57,215 nt of DNA from positions 1-57,215 of the forward strand of contig CAMLIL010000029.1 of assembly GCA_946480015.1 (NCBI GenBank), read 5' to 3'. Both the position numbers and the translations under genes were made by a program. Shown piece by piece: positions 1-9,554 of the stretch (its first letter is position 1; each line of letters starts with the position of its first letter). This DNA is from an uncultured Oxalobacteraceae bacterium (GTDB taxonomy: Bacteria; Pseudomonadota; Gammaproteobacteria; Burkholderiales; Burkholderiaceae). Under the pieces are notes generated by a model. The model saw nothing but the letters and a program-made list of their open reading frames with translations, was not told the DNA's origin and did no database searches.

Positions 1-205
1 TGGTCATCATCAGCAGCGCGGCCGGCAGGAAGGACAGCGCCGTCATCAGCAGCAGCGTCTGGACCGGCAGCGAATAGGCGGTGCCGCCACCCGGCGCGGG
101 GGCACTGGTGAAGGCCGGGATGCCCGGCGCGGCCAGCGCTGCCAGCGGCACGCCGAACGCGCAGAGCGCCATGGCGGCGCGGGAAAGGAACTGCCTGGTC
201 TGCAT
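1..205 (-). CDS. fliP: FliP, flagellar type III export gate protein (N-terminal part)
   Basis: Only the first 68 residues are in the window and the gene continues past base 1. The start is an ATG at 205-203, two bases after the fliO stop. It begins with a signal-peptide-like stretch (charged MQTRQF, hydrophobic core, ALAA), as is usual for FliP, then reaches the first conserved segment YSLPVQTLLLMTALSFLPA and ends in ALLMMT. FliP forms the inner-membrane FliPQR export gate through which rod, hook and filament subunits pass. It is the downstream member of the minus-strand fliL-M-N-O-P run. The identity rests on the characteristic first membrane segment and on gene order. Confidence 0.93.
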   Translation of the reverse strand, partial: MQTRQFLSRAAMALCAFGVPLAALAAPGIPAFTSAPAPGGGTAYSLPVQTLLLMTALSFLPAALLMMT

Positions 206-207
206 GG

Positions 208-705
208 TTACTTACGTTTCTCGATGGTTTGCTTGAGCCACTCGGAAAAGCTGGAGGCCGAGGGCGCATACGCGTCGAGCACCGCCGGGCCGGGCATGTC
301 TGCCTGTTTCGGCATGGTGGCCAGTGCATTGACGCGGCCCGGCGAAGCGCCCACCACGATCCACTGTTCACCCACTTCGACCACGATGATGCGTTCGCGC
401 CCGCCCAGATTGAGCGCGCCGACGATGCGCATGTGCGCATTCTGGCCGACATGCTTGGGGCCGTAGCGCTTGAGGAACCAGGCCAGGCCCGCCAGCAGGC
501 CAAGCACCAGGCACAGGCCGACAATGGTCTGCGTCAGGTTGCCGGCCGAAGGGCTGGCCACCTGCGCCACCGGCGCGGCAGGACGCGGCGCCTCGGCAGC
601 GGGCGCGGTAACGGCAGGGGCGGAAGCCGGCGCGGGAGCGTCGGCCATGGCGCTGCCGGCCAGGGTGACGGCCAGCAGCAATGCGATCAACGGGCGGGCC
701 GTCAT
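208..705 (-). CDS. fliO: FliO, flagellar export apparatus assembly protein
   Basis: 165 residues. It has an N-terminal signal-like segment (residues 1-21), an Ala/Pro-rich linker (about 22-52), one membrane helix at about 60-77 and a cytoplasmic tail with the FliO-type segment MRIVGALNLGGRERIIVVEV. FliO is the poorly conserved scaffold that helps FliP assemble into the export gate. The start codon overlaps the fliN stop by four bases (ATGA), and fliP starts two bases after its stop, so translational coupling is likely. Length and architecture are typical of beta-proteobacterial FliO. Confidence 0.9.
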   Translation of the reverse strand: MTARPLIALLLAVTLAGSAMADAPAPASAPAVTAPAAEAPRPAAPVAQVASPSAGNLTQTIVGLCLVLGLLAGLAWFLKRYGPKHVGQNAHMRIVGALNLGGRERIIVVEVGEQWIVVGASPGRVNALATMPKQADMPGPAVLDAYAPSASSFSEWLKQTIEKRK

Positions 706-1118
706 TTGTTGAGTTTTCGAATGCGTTCGGACGGCGTGATGATGTCCGTCAGGCGGATACCGAACTTGTCGTTCACCACCACCACCTCGCCCTGGGCAAT
801 CAGGCAGCCGTTGACCAGTACGTCCATCGGCTCGCCGGCCAGGCCGTCCAGCTCGACCACCGAACCCTGCGCCAGCTGCAGCAGGTTCTTGATGGCGATC
901 TTGGTGCGCCCCAGTTCCACCGTCAGCTGCACCGGGATATCGAGAATGAAGTCGATATCGTTGGGGGTGTCGGTCTTGGTGCCCTTGTTCGAAAAATCCT
1001 TGAACACGGCGGCGCTGGCGGCCTGGTTCTGCAGCGCCTCGGCTTCGGCCTTGGCCTGCTCGGCGATGGCCGCGCCCCAGTCATCGTCCATGCTTTGATC
1101 GTCTTGGATGTCGGACAT
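702..1118 (-). CDS. fliN: FliN, flagellar motor switch (C-ring) protein
   Basis: 138 residues. An acidic, Ala/Glu-rich N-terminal third (1-45) is followed by a SpoA/FliN domain from about 57 to 132, including FILDIPVQLTVELGRTKI and GEVVVVNDKFGIRLTDII. FliN sits at the base of the C-ring with FliM and docks the FliH-FliI export ATPase. The ATG at 1118 has a good ribosome site (AGGAG, about six bases upstream). The gene lies 14 bases after fliM and overlaps fliO by four. Confidence 0.96.
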   Translation of the reverse strand: MSDIQDDQSMDDDWGAAIAEQAKAEAEALQNQAASAAVFKDFSNKGTKTDTPNDIDFILDIPVQLTVELGRTKIAIKNLLQLAQGSVVELDGLAGEPMDVLVNGCLIAQGEVVVVNDKFGIRLTDIITPSERIRKLNK

Positions 1119-1132
1119 GATGTACTCCTGTG

Positions 1133-2110
1133 TTATTTCGTATCGGCGTTGGCGAGCAGCTTCTCGACTTTCAACGCATATTGGCCATTGAGCACCCCAT
1201 AGGTGCAGTCCATCACGGGCACGCCATCGACCGTGGCCTGAATCTGTTCGGACACGGTCAGTGGAATAATATCCCCAACCTTCATATTCAGGATGTCGTC
1301 AAACGAAGCGCGCCCATACCCGAGGGTGGCGACCAGTTCGACTTCGGCGATCTGGATCTGCTGCGTCATCAGGCGGATCCAGCGTTTGTCCACTTCCAGC
1401 GCCTCGCCCTGCAGGCTGGAGGTGAGGGCATCGCGAATCGGTTCGATCATCGAGTACGGCATGCAGAAGTGGATCTGGCCGCTCACCGAGCCCAGTTCCA
1501 CCGTGAAGGTCGACGACACCACCACCTCGTTGGGCGTGGCGATGTTGGCGAACTGGGTATTCATCTCCGAGCGGATGTACTCGAATTCGACCGGGAACAC
1601 CGGTTCCCACGACTTGGTGTAAGCCTCGAACACGATATCGAGGATGCGCAGGATGATGCGCTGCTCGGTCTGGGTAAAGTCGCGCCCTTCCACACGGGTG
1701 TGGAAGCGGCCGTCGCCGCCGAACAGGTTATCGACCAGCAGGAACACCAGGCCCGGATCGAACACCATCAGCGCGGTACCGCGCAGCGGCTTCATGTGAA
1801 CCAGGTTCAGGTTGGTCGGCACGACCAGGTTGCGAATGAATTCGCTGTATTTCGAGACGCGCACCGAGCCGACCGAGACCTCGGCGCTGCGGCGCAGGAA
1901 GTTGAACAGGCCGACCCGGAGCAGGCGTGCAAATCGTTCGTTGATGATCTCGAGCGTAGGCATACGCCCGCGCACGATCCGCTCCTGGGTCGCCAGGTTA
2001 TACGTGCGTACGCCCGCCGTTTCTTCGGGCGCCGCCGCGTCGTCCTGGTCGCCGTTGACACCCTTGAGAAGGGCGTCGACTTCTTCCTGGGAGAGGAAAT
2101 TATCGGCCAT
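1133..2110 (-). CDS. fliM: FliM, flagellar motor switch protein
   Basis: 325 residues, normal for the family. The N-terminus carries the CheY-P docking peptide LSQEEVDALL (residues 5-14). The middle CheC-like domain starts with RMPTLEIINERFARLLR, and the C-terminal SpoA domain contacts FliN. FliM receives phosphorylated CheY and couples it to FliG to change rotation sense. It lies 15 bases downstream of fliL and 14 upstream of fliN in the same transcription unit. Confidence 0.97.
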   Translation of the reverse strand: MADNFLSQEEVDALLKGVNGDQDDAAAPEETAGVRTYNLATQERIVRGRMPTLEIINERFARLLRVGLFNFLRRSAEVSVGSVRVSKYSEFIRNLVVPTNLNLVHMKPLRGTALMVFDPGLVFLLVDNLFGGDGRFHTRVEGRDFTQTEQRIILRILDIVFEAYTKSWEPVFPVEFEYIRSEMNTQFANIATPNEVVVSSTFTVELGSVSGQIHFCMPYSMIEPIRDALTSSLQGEALEVDKRWIRLMTQQIQIAEVELVATLGYGRASFDDILNMKVGDIIPLTVSEQIQATVDGVPVMDCTYGVLNGQYALKVEKLLANADTK

Positions 2111-2125
2111 GGTGGTGTGTGCGGC

Positions 2126-2611
2126 TTATTGAATGATGAAAGAGGTAAACAGCACGTCCGTCACATCCTGCGGTTCGCCCTTTTCGGCGAACGGCTGTTT
2201 GACGGCGGCGATGATTTCGTTCGACAGCTGCTGCTTGCCTTCCACAGTGGTCAGTTCGGAGGCCTTCTTGGCCGACAGCAGCAGCAGCACGCGGCTGCGC
2301 ACGCGTGCCATATTGGTTTTAATGACTTCGACCTGCTCCGGTCCGCCGACCTGCAGGGTGAACTGGATCTGCAGGTACTGGTCGCCATTCTCCGGCTGCA
2401 GGTTGACCGTGAACGGATCGATTGCGACGAATTCCGGCTTGACCGCCTTTTTGTGCTCGGCCTTGTGCTCCTTGCCCTCGCCCGCGTCGCGGGTAAAGAA
2501 CCAGGCCCCGCCGCCGCCCAGCGCCAACACCAGCACGCCCATGATGATCATCACAAGCATTTTCTTCTTGGAATTTGATGGCGCTGCCTCTGCTTTGGGA
2601 TCAGCCTTCAT
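2126..2611 (-). CDS. fliL: FliL, flagellar basal-body-associated stator protein
   Basis: 161 residues from the ATG at 2611. A TTG six codons upstream (2629) keeps the frame open but has no better ribosome site, so the ATG is preferred. A short Lys-rich cytoplasmic N-terminus precedes one membrane helix (about 20-40), then a periplasmic domain with the FliL pattern of VAIDPFTVNLQPENGDQYLQ. FliL rings surround MotAB stators and support torque. The 151-base gap to fliK makes this the likely first gene of the fliLMNOP unit. Confidence 0.93.
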   Translation of the reverse strand: MKADPKAEAAPSNSKKKMLVMIIMGVLVLALGGGGAWFFTRDAGEGKEHKAEHKKAVKPEFVAIDPFTVNLQPENGDQYLQIQFTLQVGGPEQVEVIKTNMARVRSRVLLLLSAKKASELTTVEGKQQLSNEIIAAVKQPFAEKGEPQDVTDVLFTSFIIQ

Positions 2612-2762
2612 GTTTGCTTTCGCTTTCAATTTGGTACTTTCAACTGCGTTTAATGATCATGCCTGCATTATGTCATTATCGTGAATAACTAAGCGACGGG
2701 AAACTTTGAAAAGAGGGGCGAAGCAAAGTCATCTCGTGGTTTCTGGTGAACATTCATAGTCA

Positions 2763-4160
2763 TTAGGCAAAAGTATCGACGCCGGAGAGGCCGCCGGCGC
2801 GTACCGGCCGCGCAGTGACCCGTGCGGCCGCTGCCGTCGCGCTACCGTTGTCGCCGACGTCCGCCTTGCCGCCGCCGTTGCCAAAACGTCCACTCTGACC
2901 ACCCGTGTCGCCCTGCGCCTGGCGCTGTTCCGGCGAGCCGGCGTTGACGCTGGTGTTACCCAGGGAAATACCGCTTTCGCTCATCATTTCGCGCAGGCGC
3001 GGCATGGCGTCTTCCAGCGCCTGGCGCACTTCCGGCTGGGCGGCGGTGAAGGTCACGCTGGCCTGGTCGTTGGTCACGTTCAGGACCACCTGCATCGGTC
3101 CCATGTCGGGCGGGTTCAGGGTCAGCGACGCGCTTTGCTCCTTGCCGGCCACCATCCACACGATCTTCTGGCCGACCTGATTGTCCCAGCCCGGAGTGCC
3201 GACGCGCGCGCCGATCTTGTCGCTGGCGGCTGCGGCCACGGTCTGCGCCATCGATGCCTGCTGGGTTGGCGCGGCGCTCGGCGCCGGGGCGGCCTGGATG
3301 TCCTTCAAGGTGAAGTGTTCGGCTTTTTTCTCCGGAGCCGCCAGGCGCTCGGCGACGACGGCCTGCGGTGCGGCCTGCCCGGCCAGCTGGGCCGCTTCGG
3401 CGCGCGGCGCCTGCACGGCGGTCATGGCGGGCAGGGTGTCGGATGGCTGGCCGTCCTCGGCGGCCACTACCGGCTTGGCGGCCGCGGCGGCCGGCTCGGC
3501 CAGCACCGGCGCATCGGACTTGACCTCGGCGCGCGGCGTGGCAATGCGCTCGAAGGCGCTTGCGGTGGCGCGTTGCAGGCTTGGCATGGCCTGCGCCTGC
3601 TCGGCAACCTGGGTGGCCGCTTCGGCGGGAAGCTGCGCCACAGCCGCCGCGCTGTCGTCGGCCGCCGGCGCCGTTGCCGCGGCCGGCAATTCGGCCACGT
3701 CGACCGGCGCTGCGGCGCGCGCGCCGGCGCTGTCGAGGGCGATGGCGCTGTCGTCTGCCGGGGCGGCGGCTGGCGGCTGAACCTGTACCGGCTGATTGAA
3801 GCTGGCCACCAGTGCCAGCATGTCCACCACCGGCGTGCTGGCGGCGGCCTGCGCCGCCGCTGCTGCGTCGTGTTCGGCATCGTCCGCCTTGGCGGCCGCC
3901 TTCTCGCTCTTGGCGGCTTTGGCATCGGCCGGCTTGGCGCTGTCGGCGGGGGCTTTGGCGGCGGGCGCCTTTTCCGCCGTGGCCTGCCTGGCTGCGGGCT
4001 TGGGCGCGGGAGCGGGCGGCGGCGGCGCCTGGCGCTGGGCCACTTCGCGCGAGAGCGTCTGGCTGAACTGGCCGTTTTCGGCGCCGGCGTTGACGTTCTG
4101 GCGTGCCGGGGCTGGGCTGGCGCCGGAAATCTGGATCGGGAGAGTCGGGGTCTGCATCAT
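2763..4160 (-). CDS. fliK: FliK, flagellar hook-length control protein
   Basis: 465 residues. The first two thirds are low-complexity Ala/Pro/Lys sequence, the extended ruler part typical of FliK. The conserved C-terminal Flg_hook domain lies at about 315-410, with the core SLTLNPPDMGPMQVVLNV and later AMPRLREMMSESGISLGN. FliK is secreted while the hook grows and then interacts with FlhB to switch export from hook to filament substrates. It lies 21 bases downstream of fliJ. A second protein with the same C-terminal fold is encoded at 20886-22136, so the cluster has two FliK-type proteins. Confidence 0.93.
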   Translation of the reverse strand: MMQTPTLPIQISGASPAPARQNVNAGAENGQFSQTLSREVAQRQAPPPPAPAPKPAARQATAEKAPAAKAPADSAKPADAKAAKSEKAAAKADDAEHDAAAAAQAAASTPVVDMLALVASFNQPVQVQPPAAAPADDSAIALDSAGARAAAPVDVAELPAAATAPAADDSAAAVAQLPAEAATQVAEQAQAMPSLQRATASAFERIATPRAEVKSDAPVLAEPAAAAAKPVVAAEDGQPSDTLPAMTAVQAPRAEAAQLAGQAAPQAVVAERLAAPEKKAEHFTLKDIQAAPAPSAAPTQQASMAQTVAAAASDKIGARVGTPGWDNQVGQKIVWMVAGKEQSASLTLNPPDMGPMQVVLNVTNDQASVTFTAAQPEVRQALEDAMPRLREMMSESGISLGNTSVNAGSPEQRQAQGDTGGQSGRFGNGGGKADVGDNGSATAAAARVTARPVRAGGLSGVDTFA

Positions 4161-4181
4161 CTTCGTCGCTCGCTAGGTAGG

Positions 4182-4622
4182 TCAGCGTTTGTAATAGGCT
4201 TGGCGCGCCGCGTGTTCGTCCATCTGCTTCTGATCGCGCTTGTTTTCCAGGCGCAGCGCTTCGGCGGCGGCGCGGTCGTTGAGCGTCTTGTACGACAGGC
4301 GCTTGCGCTCACTGGCCTGCCATGCGGTTTTTTCAAGTCCGCTCTTGTGCTGCGCATGCTTGAGCACTTCGCGCTGGCCGTTGATGGCGTTATCGAGCTT
4401 GCCCATGAAGGCCACGAAATTGTGGTACGCCATCGGGGTGATGCCGGCCACCTGGGCGCCATCGAGCTTGCGCGCGTAGTCATCCCGATAACCCAGCAGC
4501 ATCTGCAGCTTTTGCTCGGCATCCTCGACCGCCTTCAGGGCGACGCCCAGGCGCTTGGCGGCATCGTCCGAATCGCGCTGGGCGAGCTCGATGAGGGTGG
4601 CAAGTGCGGAGGAATTGGCCAT
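4182..4622 (-). CDS. fliJ: FliJ, flagellar export chaperone
   Basis: 146 residues, almost entirely charged helix with heptad-like spacing, as expected for the FliJ coiled coil. It includes ALATLIELAQRDSDDAAKRL near the N-terminus and a Lys/Arg/Gln-rich end (ENKRDQKQMDEHAARQAYYK). FliJ binds the FliI hexamer like the gamma subunit of F1-ATPase and helps activate the export gate. It sits between fliI (35 bases upstream) and fliK (21 bases downstream), the usual order. Confidence 0.92.
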   Translation of the reverse strand: MANSSALATLIELAQRDSDDAAKRLGVALKAVEDAEQKLQMLLGYRDDYARKLDGAQVAGITPMAYHNFVAFMGKLDNAINGQREVLKHAQHKSGLEKTAWQASERKRLSYKTLNDRAAAEALRLENKRDQKQMDEHAARQAYYKR

Positions 4623-4657
4623 GATGAGCGATTATAGGAGCGCCCGCCGCTGCGCCA

Positions 4658-6046
4658 TCAGTGGAATAGAGAGGTAAGTTGGGCCAAGCTCTCGTGCATG
4701 CCTACCTTGTCGGTGATTTCCTGGCACAGGAAAGCCTCGATTTTCTCGTTCAGGGCGATGGCCTGGTCGAGCGTCGGATCGCTGCCCGGGGCGTAGGCGC
4801 CCACGCTGATCAGGTCGCGCGAACGCTCGTAGCGCGAGTACAGCTGCTTGAGGCGGCGCGCGGCCTGCTGGTGCGGCGCGCTGGTAATCGAGTGCATGAC
4901 CCGGCTGATCGACTGTTCGATGTCGATCGCGGGGTAGTGGCCGGCTTCGGCCAGCTTGCGATTCAGGACGAAGTGGCCGTCGAGGATCGCGCGCGCCGAG
5001 TCGGCGATCGGGTCCTGCTGGTCGTCGCCCTCGGTCAGCACGGTGTAGAAGGCGGTGATCGAGCCGCCGCCTTCGAGGCCGTTGCCGGCCCGTTCGACCA
5101 GCACCGGCAGCTTGGCGAACACCGACGGCGGATACCCCTTGGTGGCGGGCGGCTCGCCGATGGCCAGGGCGATCTCGCGCTGGGCCATGGCGTAGCGGGT
5201 CAGCGAATCCATGATCAGCAGGACGCTCTTGCCCTGGTCGCGGAAGTATTCGGCAATCGCGGTGGCATAGGCCGCACCCTGCAGGCGCATCAGCGGCGGG
5301 CTGTCGGCCGGTGCGGCCACCACGGCCGATCGCGCCAAGCCGTCGGGGCCGAGAATGTGTTCGATGAATTCCTTGACCTCGCGGCCCCGTTCGCCGATCA
5401 GGCCGACCACGATCACGTCGGCGTCGGTGTAGCGCGCCATCATCCCCAGCAGCACCGACTTGCCCACGCCGGAACCGGCGAACAGGCCAAGGCGCTGGCC
5501 GCGCCCGACGGTCAGCATGGAGTTGATCACGCGCACGCCAACGTCGAGGGTTTCCTTGATCTCGGCGCGGTCGAGCGGATTGGCGGGGCGCACATTGATC
5601 GGGGCGCTGTCGTCGGCGTTGAGCGGTCCGCGCCCATCGAGCGGGCGGCCGGCGCCGTCGACCACGCGGCCCAGCAGCTGCCAGCCGACCGGCAGGTGGC
5701 GCGCGCGGTCGCTCGGGCGGCGGCGCGGATGCATCACCGAGCCGGGGCGCGGCAGCTGCGCTTCGACCGGGAACACGCGCGTGCCCGGGACGATCCCTTC
5801 GACATCGCTTTGCGGCATCAGGAACAGGCGGTCGCCGTCGAATCCCACCACTTCGGCTTCCACCCGCGCGCCGTTGGGCATGGGGATGGTGCAGGCCGAG
5901 CCGACCGCCAGGCGCAGGCCGACGCATTCCATCACCAGGCCGGCCACGCGCGTGACCCGGCCCGATACCTGCATCGGTTCGACGAAGCCGGTCACCGCGC
6001 TGCAATCGGCGAGGTAGGCTTTCCAGCGCGTGGTATGGCGGTCCAT
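4658..6046 (-). CDS. fliI: FliI, flagellum-specific export ATPase
   Basis: 462 residues from the ATG at 6046, two bases after the fliH stop. An in-frame GTG at 6064 would add six residues and overlap fliH, and is less likely. The Walker A motif AGSGVGKS is at about 190-197, followed by [14 protein letters not shown]. Walker B ([19 protein letters not shown]) and the ATPase signature [16 protein letters not shown] follow. FliI energises loading and unfolding of export substrates with FliH and FliJ. Family length is about 440-470. Confidence 0.97.
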   Translation of the reverse strand: MDRHTTRWKAYLADCSAVTGFVEPMQVSGRVTRVAGLVMECVGLRLAVGSACTIPMPNGARVEAEVVGFDGDRLFLMPQSDVEGIVPGTRVFPVEAQLPRPGSVMHPRRRPSDRARHLPVGWQLLGRVVDGAGRPLDGRGPLNADDSAPINVRPANPLDRAEIKETLDVGVRVINSMLTVGRGQRLGLFAGSGVGKSVLLGMMARYTDADVIVVGLIGERGREVKEFIEHILGPDGLARSAVVAAPADSPPLMRLQGAAYATAIAEYFRDQGKSVLLIMDSLTRYAMAQREIALAIGEPPATKGYPPSVFAKLPVLVERAGNGLEGGGSITAFYTVLTEGDDQQDPIADSARAILDGHFVLNRKLAEAGHYPAIDIEQSISRVMHSITSAPHQQAARRLKQLYSRYERSRDLISVGAYAPGSDPTLDQAIALNEKIEAFLCQEITDKVGMHESLAQLTSLFH

Positions 6047-6048
6047 GC

Positions 6049-6705
6049 CTAGCTGTCCAGCCACTCGACGTTCTTGGCCAGCGCCTGCGACAGGCGCTGC
6101 CAGCGCGCCGAGGCTTGCGCGTCAATCTGGTTTTGCGGGGTGTCGATCTTGCAGCCGCCGCGCTCGACGGCCGGGTCGGTCACCACGCGCCAGCCGCATT
6201 TTTCCAGCTCGTCGCCCATGGCTTCCAAAACCAGTTCGGCGTCCTGCGGATTGAGGATCACCTTGGCCGGCTGCTGAAACACCGGCAGATAGCCGATCGC
6301 TTCGCGGATCACCGGCAAAATCAGTTCGGGCTTGACGTCGAGGGCGGTGCGCAGCATGCCGCGCGCCAGGTTCAGCGCCAGTTCGAGCACGTCGTTGGCG
6401 ATCACCTCGTCGGCCTGCGCCACCGCGTTGCCGAAAGTGACGGCGATCGACTGCAGGTGTTCCAGTTCGCGCGCCGCTTCGGCGCGGCCCATGGCCAGGC
6501 CGTCGGCGTAGCCGCTGGCGCGGCCTTCCTCCATGCCCTGCGCGTGCGCGGCCGCGCGGATGGCGGCGCAGTCTTCCTCGGTGGGCAGTTCGACCGGCGG
6601 CGGGGGCGGCGCGCGCTTGGCCACCACGCTGGGACGCTCGTCGCCGAACGAATTCATCTCCCAGCGCTGATAGGCGCTCTGCAGCTCTTTCGGGATATCA
6701 GACAA
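6049..6705 (-). CDS. fliH: FliH, negative regulator of the FliI export ATPase
   Basis: 218 residues. The best start is a TTG at 6705, which follows a strong GGGGAGGA ribosome site by about six bases and gives the N-terminus M(L)[22 protein letters not shown] seven codons earlier (6726) lacks such a site. The gene then overlaps the fliG stop by eight bases. After a short N-terminal part with Pro-rich linker comes an Ala/Glu-rich helix with small-residue spacing (about 60-100) and a FliH/V-ATPase-E-like C-terminal domain. FliH forms the stalk linking FliI to FliN at the C-ring. Confidence 0.92.
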   Translation of the reverse strand: MSDIPKELQSAYQRWEMNSFGDERPSVVAKRAPPPPPVELPTEEDCAAIRAAAHAQGMEEGRASGYADGLAMGRAEAARELEHLQSIAVTFGNAVAQADEVIANDVLELALNLARGMLRTALDVKPELILPVIREAIGYLPVFQQPAKVILNPQDAELVLEAMGDELEKCGWRVVTDPAVERGGCKIDTPQNQIDAQASARWQRLSQALAKNVEWLDS

Positions 6706-7693
6706 ACGAATCCTCCCCTTTGCCACCCAGGACGATCTGGCCTTCGTCGCTCAGGCGGCGCACGATCTGCAGGATCTGCTTCTGCTGGGCTTCGACTTCC
6801 GACAGGCGCACCGGCCCCTTCGATTCCAGGTCTTCGCGCATCATTTCGCCGGCGCGCGCGCTCATGTTCTTGAAGATCTTCTCGCGCAGGTCCTGCGAGG
6901 CGCCCTTGAGCGCGATGATCAGCATCTCGGACTGCACTTCGCGCAGCAGCAGCTGGATGCCGCGGTCGTCGATGTCGATGATGTTGTCGAACACGAACAT
7001 CTCGTCCATGATCTTCTGCGCCATGTCGTTGTCGTAGTTCTTGATGTTGTCCATGACCGAGCCTTCCTGCTCGCCGCTCATGAAGTTCAGGATCTCGGCC
7101 GCGGCGCGCACGCCGCCCAGCGACGACTTCTTGATGTTTTCGTTACCCGACAGGAGCTTGGTGAGCACGTCGTTCAGCTCGCGCAGCGCGGCCGGCTGCA
7201 CGCCGTCGAGCGTGGCGATGCGCAGCACCACGTCGTTGCGCAGACGGTCGGTGAAGTTGCCGAGGATTTCGCAAGCCTGGTCGCGTTCCAGGTGGACCAG
7301 GATGGTGGCGATGATCTGCGGGTGCTCGTTGCGGATCAGTTCCGACACCGACGATGCGTCCATCCACTTCAGGCTTTCGATGCCCGACGCGTCCTTGCCG
7401 CCCAAAATACGCGACAGCAGCACCGAGGCCTTGTCGTCGCCCAGCGCCTTGGTCAGCACCTGGCGGATGTATTCGTCCGAGTCCAGGCCCACGGTGGAAT
7501 TGAGCTCGGTCTGCTGGCGGAACGAGTCCAGCACCGTGACCACCTGTTCATGCTGCACGCTCTTCATCGTGGCCATCGCAGCGCCCAGCTTGAGCACTTC
7601 ACGCGGACCGAGAAAGCGCATCACTTCCGCGGCCTCCGATTCGCCGATGGCCAGCATCAGGATCGCTGCCTTGTGAATCCCGTTATCATTCAT
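6698..7693 (-). CDS. fliG: FliG, flagellar motor switch protein
   Basis: 331 residues. The N-terminal domain contacts FliF. The middle domain has the signature EHPQ in LIRNEHPQIIATILVHLE (about residue 120). The C-terminal domain has the charged torque helix region around DIDDRGIQLLLREVQSEML. FliG meets the MotA stator and converts ion flow into rotation. The ATG at 7693 overlaps the fliF stop by eight bases, so fliF and fliG are probably coupled. Confidence 0.97.
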   Translation of the reverse strand: MNDNGIHKAAILMLAIGESEAAEVMRFLGPREVLKLGAAMATMKSVQHEQVVTVLDSFRQQTELNSTVGLDSDEYIRQVLTKALGDDKASVLLSRILGGKDASGIESLKWMDASSVSELIRNEHPQIIATILVHLERDQACEILGNFTDRLRNDVVLRIATLDGVQPAALRELNDVLTKLLSGNENIKKSSLGGVRAAAEILNFMSGEQEGSVMDNIKNYDNDMAQKIMDEMFVFDNIIDIDDRGIQLLLREVQSEMLIIALKGASQDLREKIFKNMSARAGEMMREDLESKGPVRLSEVEAQQKQILQIVRRLSDEGQIVLGGKGEDSFV

Positions 7694-9362
7694 TTGCGCC
7701 TACCCATGCTTTAACCACGTTTGCCACGACCCGCGGGTCTTCCTTGGCCAGATTCTTGGCCATCTGCAGATTCTCGCGATATCCCTGCGCCGTCTGGGCT
7801 TCTATTTCTTCGAGCTGCGAGCGGTTGATGACCGCCTGTTCATCCTCTTCGTGCGCGATTTCGACCGGTTCCGGCGCCGCCGGCACGGAGGATATCTCAT
7901 CGAGCTTGCGGAAGATCGGCCGCAGCATCGGACGCAGGATGCGGAAGAACAGGTACGACAGCACGATGGCGGCCAGGGTGAATTTGCCGATTTCCTTGGC
8001 CAGCGCGATATTGCCCGGATCGCGCCACCAAGGGATGGTCGGAGGCGGATCGACCGGCTTGTCGACGCCGTCGAACGGCGCATTGGTCACGTTGAGGGTG
8101 TCGCCGCGCTCCTTCGAGTAGCCCATCGCCTCGCGCACCAGGTCATTGATCTGTGCCACCTCGGCGGCGGTCAGGGGCTTGACGGTGACCTTGCCGGTCT
8201 TGGCGTCGACGATGCGGCGATAGTTGACCAGCACGCCGACCGACAGGCGCTTGATGCCGCCCATCGGCTTCTGCTCGTAGCGCACGGTCTTGTCGACTTC
8301 GAAATTGGTGGTGGCGTCCTTGCGGCTGCTGCTGTTGGCGCCCGCCGGCGCGCCGGGAGCGGCGCCGCCGTCGATCGGCGCGGTGGCGGCGCCCGGCGGC
8401 TGGTTCGACAGCGCGCCCGGCACGCCGGCGGCGCTGGCGCCCGGATTGCCCGCCTCCGAGGTCTGGGTGCTGCGGATGGCTTGCGGATTGGGCGGCGAAT
8501 TGGGCTTGTAGCTTTCGGCGGCGGTATCGACCTGGGCGAAATCGACGTCGGCGGTGGCTTCGGCGCGCACATTGCCTTCGCCGACCAGCGGGGTGATCAG
8601 GGACTCGACCTGCTTGACGATGCTTTGCTGCAGCTGCAGCACATACTTGAGCTGGTTCGGGTCGAGCTGCTTGGCGCCGGCCTGCTTGCTGGTGTCCGAC
8701 AGCAGGTTGCCGTTCTGGTCCACCACGGTGACATTCGACAGCGGCAGTTCCGGCACGCTGGAGGCGACCAGGTGGACGATGGCGCTGACCTGGGCCTGGT
8801 CGAGCGCGCGGCCGGTTTGCAGGTTCAGCAGCACCGAAGCGGTGGGTTTTTGCTGTTCGCGCACGAACACGGACGGTTTTGGCAGGGCCAGGTGCACGCG
8901 CGCCGAGCCGACCGCGGCCAGCGATTCGATCGAGCGCGCCAGTTCGCCTTCCAGCGAGCGCTGGTAATTGACCTGTTCGTGGAACTGGGACACGCCCAGT
9001 TTCTGGTTTTCCATCAGCTCGAAGCCGACATTGCCGCCCTTGGGCAAGCCTTGCGCGGCCAGTTTCAGGCGCACATCGTGCACCTTGTCGCTCGGCACCA
9101 GGATGGCGCCGCCGCCTTCGGAGAATTTATACGGGACCGCCATCTGGTCGAGCGAGGCGGTGATGGCGCCGCCGTCGCGGTCGCTGACGTTGGCAAACAG
9201 GACACGGTATTCCGGCTGCTGGCTCCACATCCACACCGCCGCCATGATGGCCAGCACGATTGCGATTCCCAGGCCGAGCATGAAATTGCGTCCCAGCGGC
9301 GTCTGCAGGAATGTAGGCGGCGGTGCGGGGTTGATGTCGACGAGTTCTTCGGCTGCTGCCAT
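7686..9362 (-). CDS. fliF: FliF, flagellar MS-ring protein
   Basis: 558 residues from the ATG at 9362. A TTG nine codons upstream is possible but has poor context. Two membrane segments frame the periplasmic part: one near 22-42 (FMLGLGIAIVLAIMAAVWMW) and one near 450-470. Between them are the ring-building motifs including YRVLFANVSDRDGGAI and QRSLEGELARSIESL, and a Gly/Ala/Pro-rich beta-collar insertion. The last 30 residues (IVNRSQ/LAKEDPRVVANVVKAWV type) are the FliG-binding tail. It is the first minus-strand gene of the fliFGHIJK unit, divergent from fliE. Confidence 0.97.
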   Translation of the reverse strand: MAAAEELVDINPAPPPTFLQTPLGRNFMLGLGIAIVLAIMAAVWMWSQQPEYRVLFANVSDRDGGAITASLDQMAVPYKFSEGGGAILVPSDKVHDVRLKLAAQGLPKGGNVGFELMENQKLGVSQFHEQVNYQRSLEGELARSIESLAAVGSARVHLALPKPSVFVREQQKPTASVLLNLQTGRALDQAQVSAIVHLVASSVPELPLSNVTVVDQNGNLLSDTSKQAGAKQLDPNQLKYVLQLQQSIVKQVESLITPLVGEGNVRAEATADVDFAQVDTAAESYKPNSPPNPQAIRSTQTSEAGNPGASAAGVPGALSNQPPGAATAPIDGGAAPGAPAGANSSSRKDATTNFEVDKTVRYEQKPMGGIKRLSVGVLVNYRRIVDAKTGKVTVKPLTAAEVAQINDLVREAMGYSKERGDTLNVTNAPFDGVDKPVDPPPTIPWWRDPGNIALAKEIGKFTLAAIVLSYLFFRILRPMLRPIFRKLDEISSVPAAPEPVEIAHEEDEQAVINRSQLEEIEAQTAQGYRENLQMAKNLAKEDPRVVANVVKAWVGANE

Positions 9363-9477
9363 GGGTTGGTTCCGGGGCGTAGCGCCCAACGTGTCAATGA
9401 ATGTTCCCAGCGGTAAAGACGAAACTGGGGCTCAGGCACAATTATGCGGGCGGCGGGGACCGGTCAAAGGCCTGAAT

Positions 9478-9497
9478 AGAGCGCGCTTTCGCGCTCT
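9478..9497. other. Perfect hairpin between fliF and fliE
   Basis: An 8-bp perfect inverted repeat (AGAGCGCG / CGCGCTCT) with a four-base CTTT loop sits in the 258-base divergent region between fliF and fliE. No T-run follows on either strand, so a simple terminator is unlikely. It could be an operator or a transcript structure. Function is unknown. Confidence 0.4.
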
Positions 9498-9554
9498 GCT
9501 CGGACGGAAAACTGGCGCATCCCCTGCTATTGTGACAGCCTGACATCGCGTGTA

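Noticed and set aside
2640..2760. Possible sigma-28 site upstream of fliL (CAAAGTTT on the minus strand)
   Set aside because: At the proper spacing the -10 element (GTTATTCA) matches only three of eight bases.
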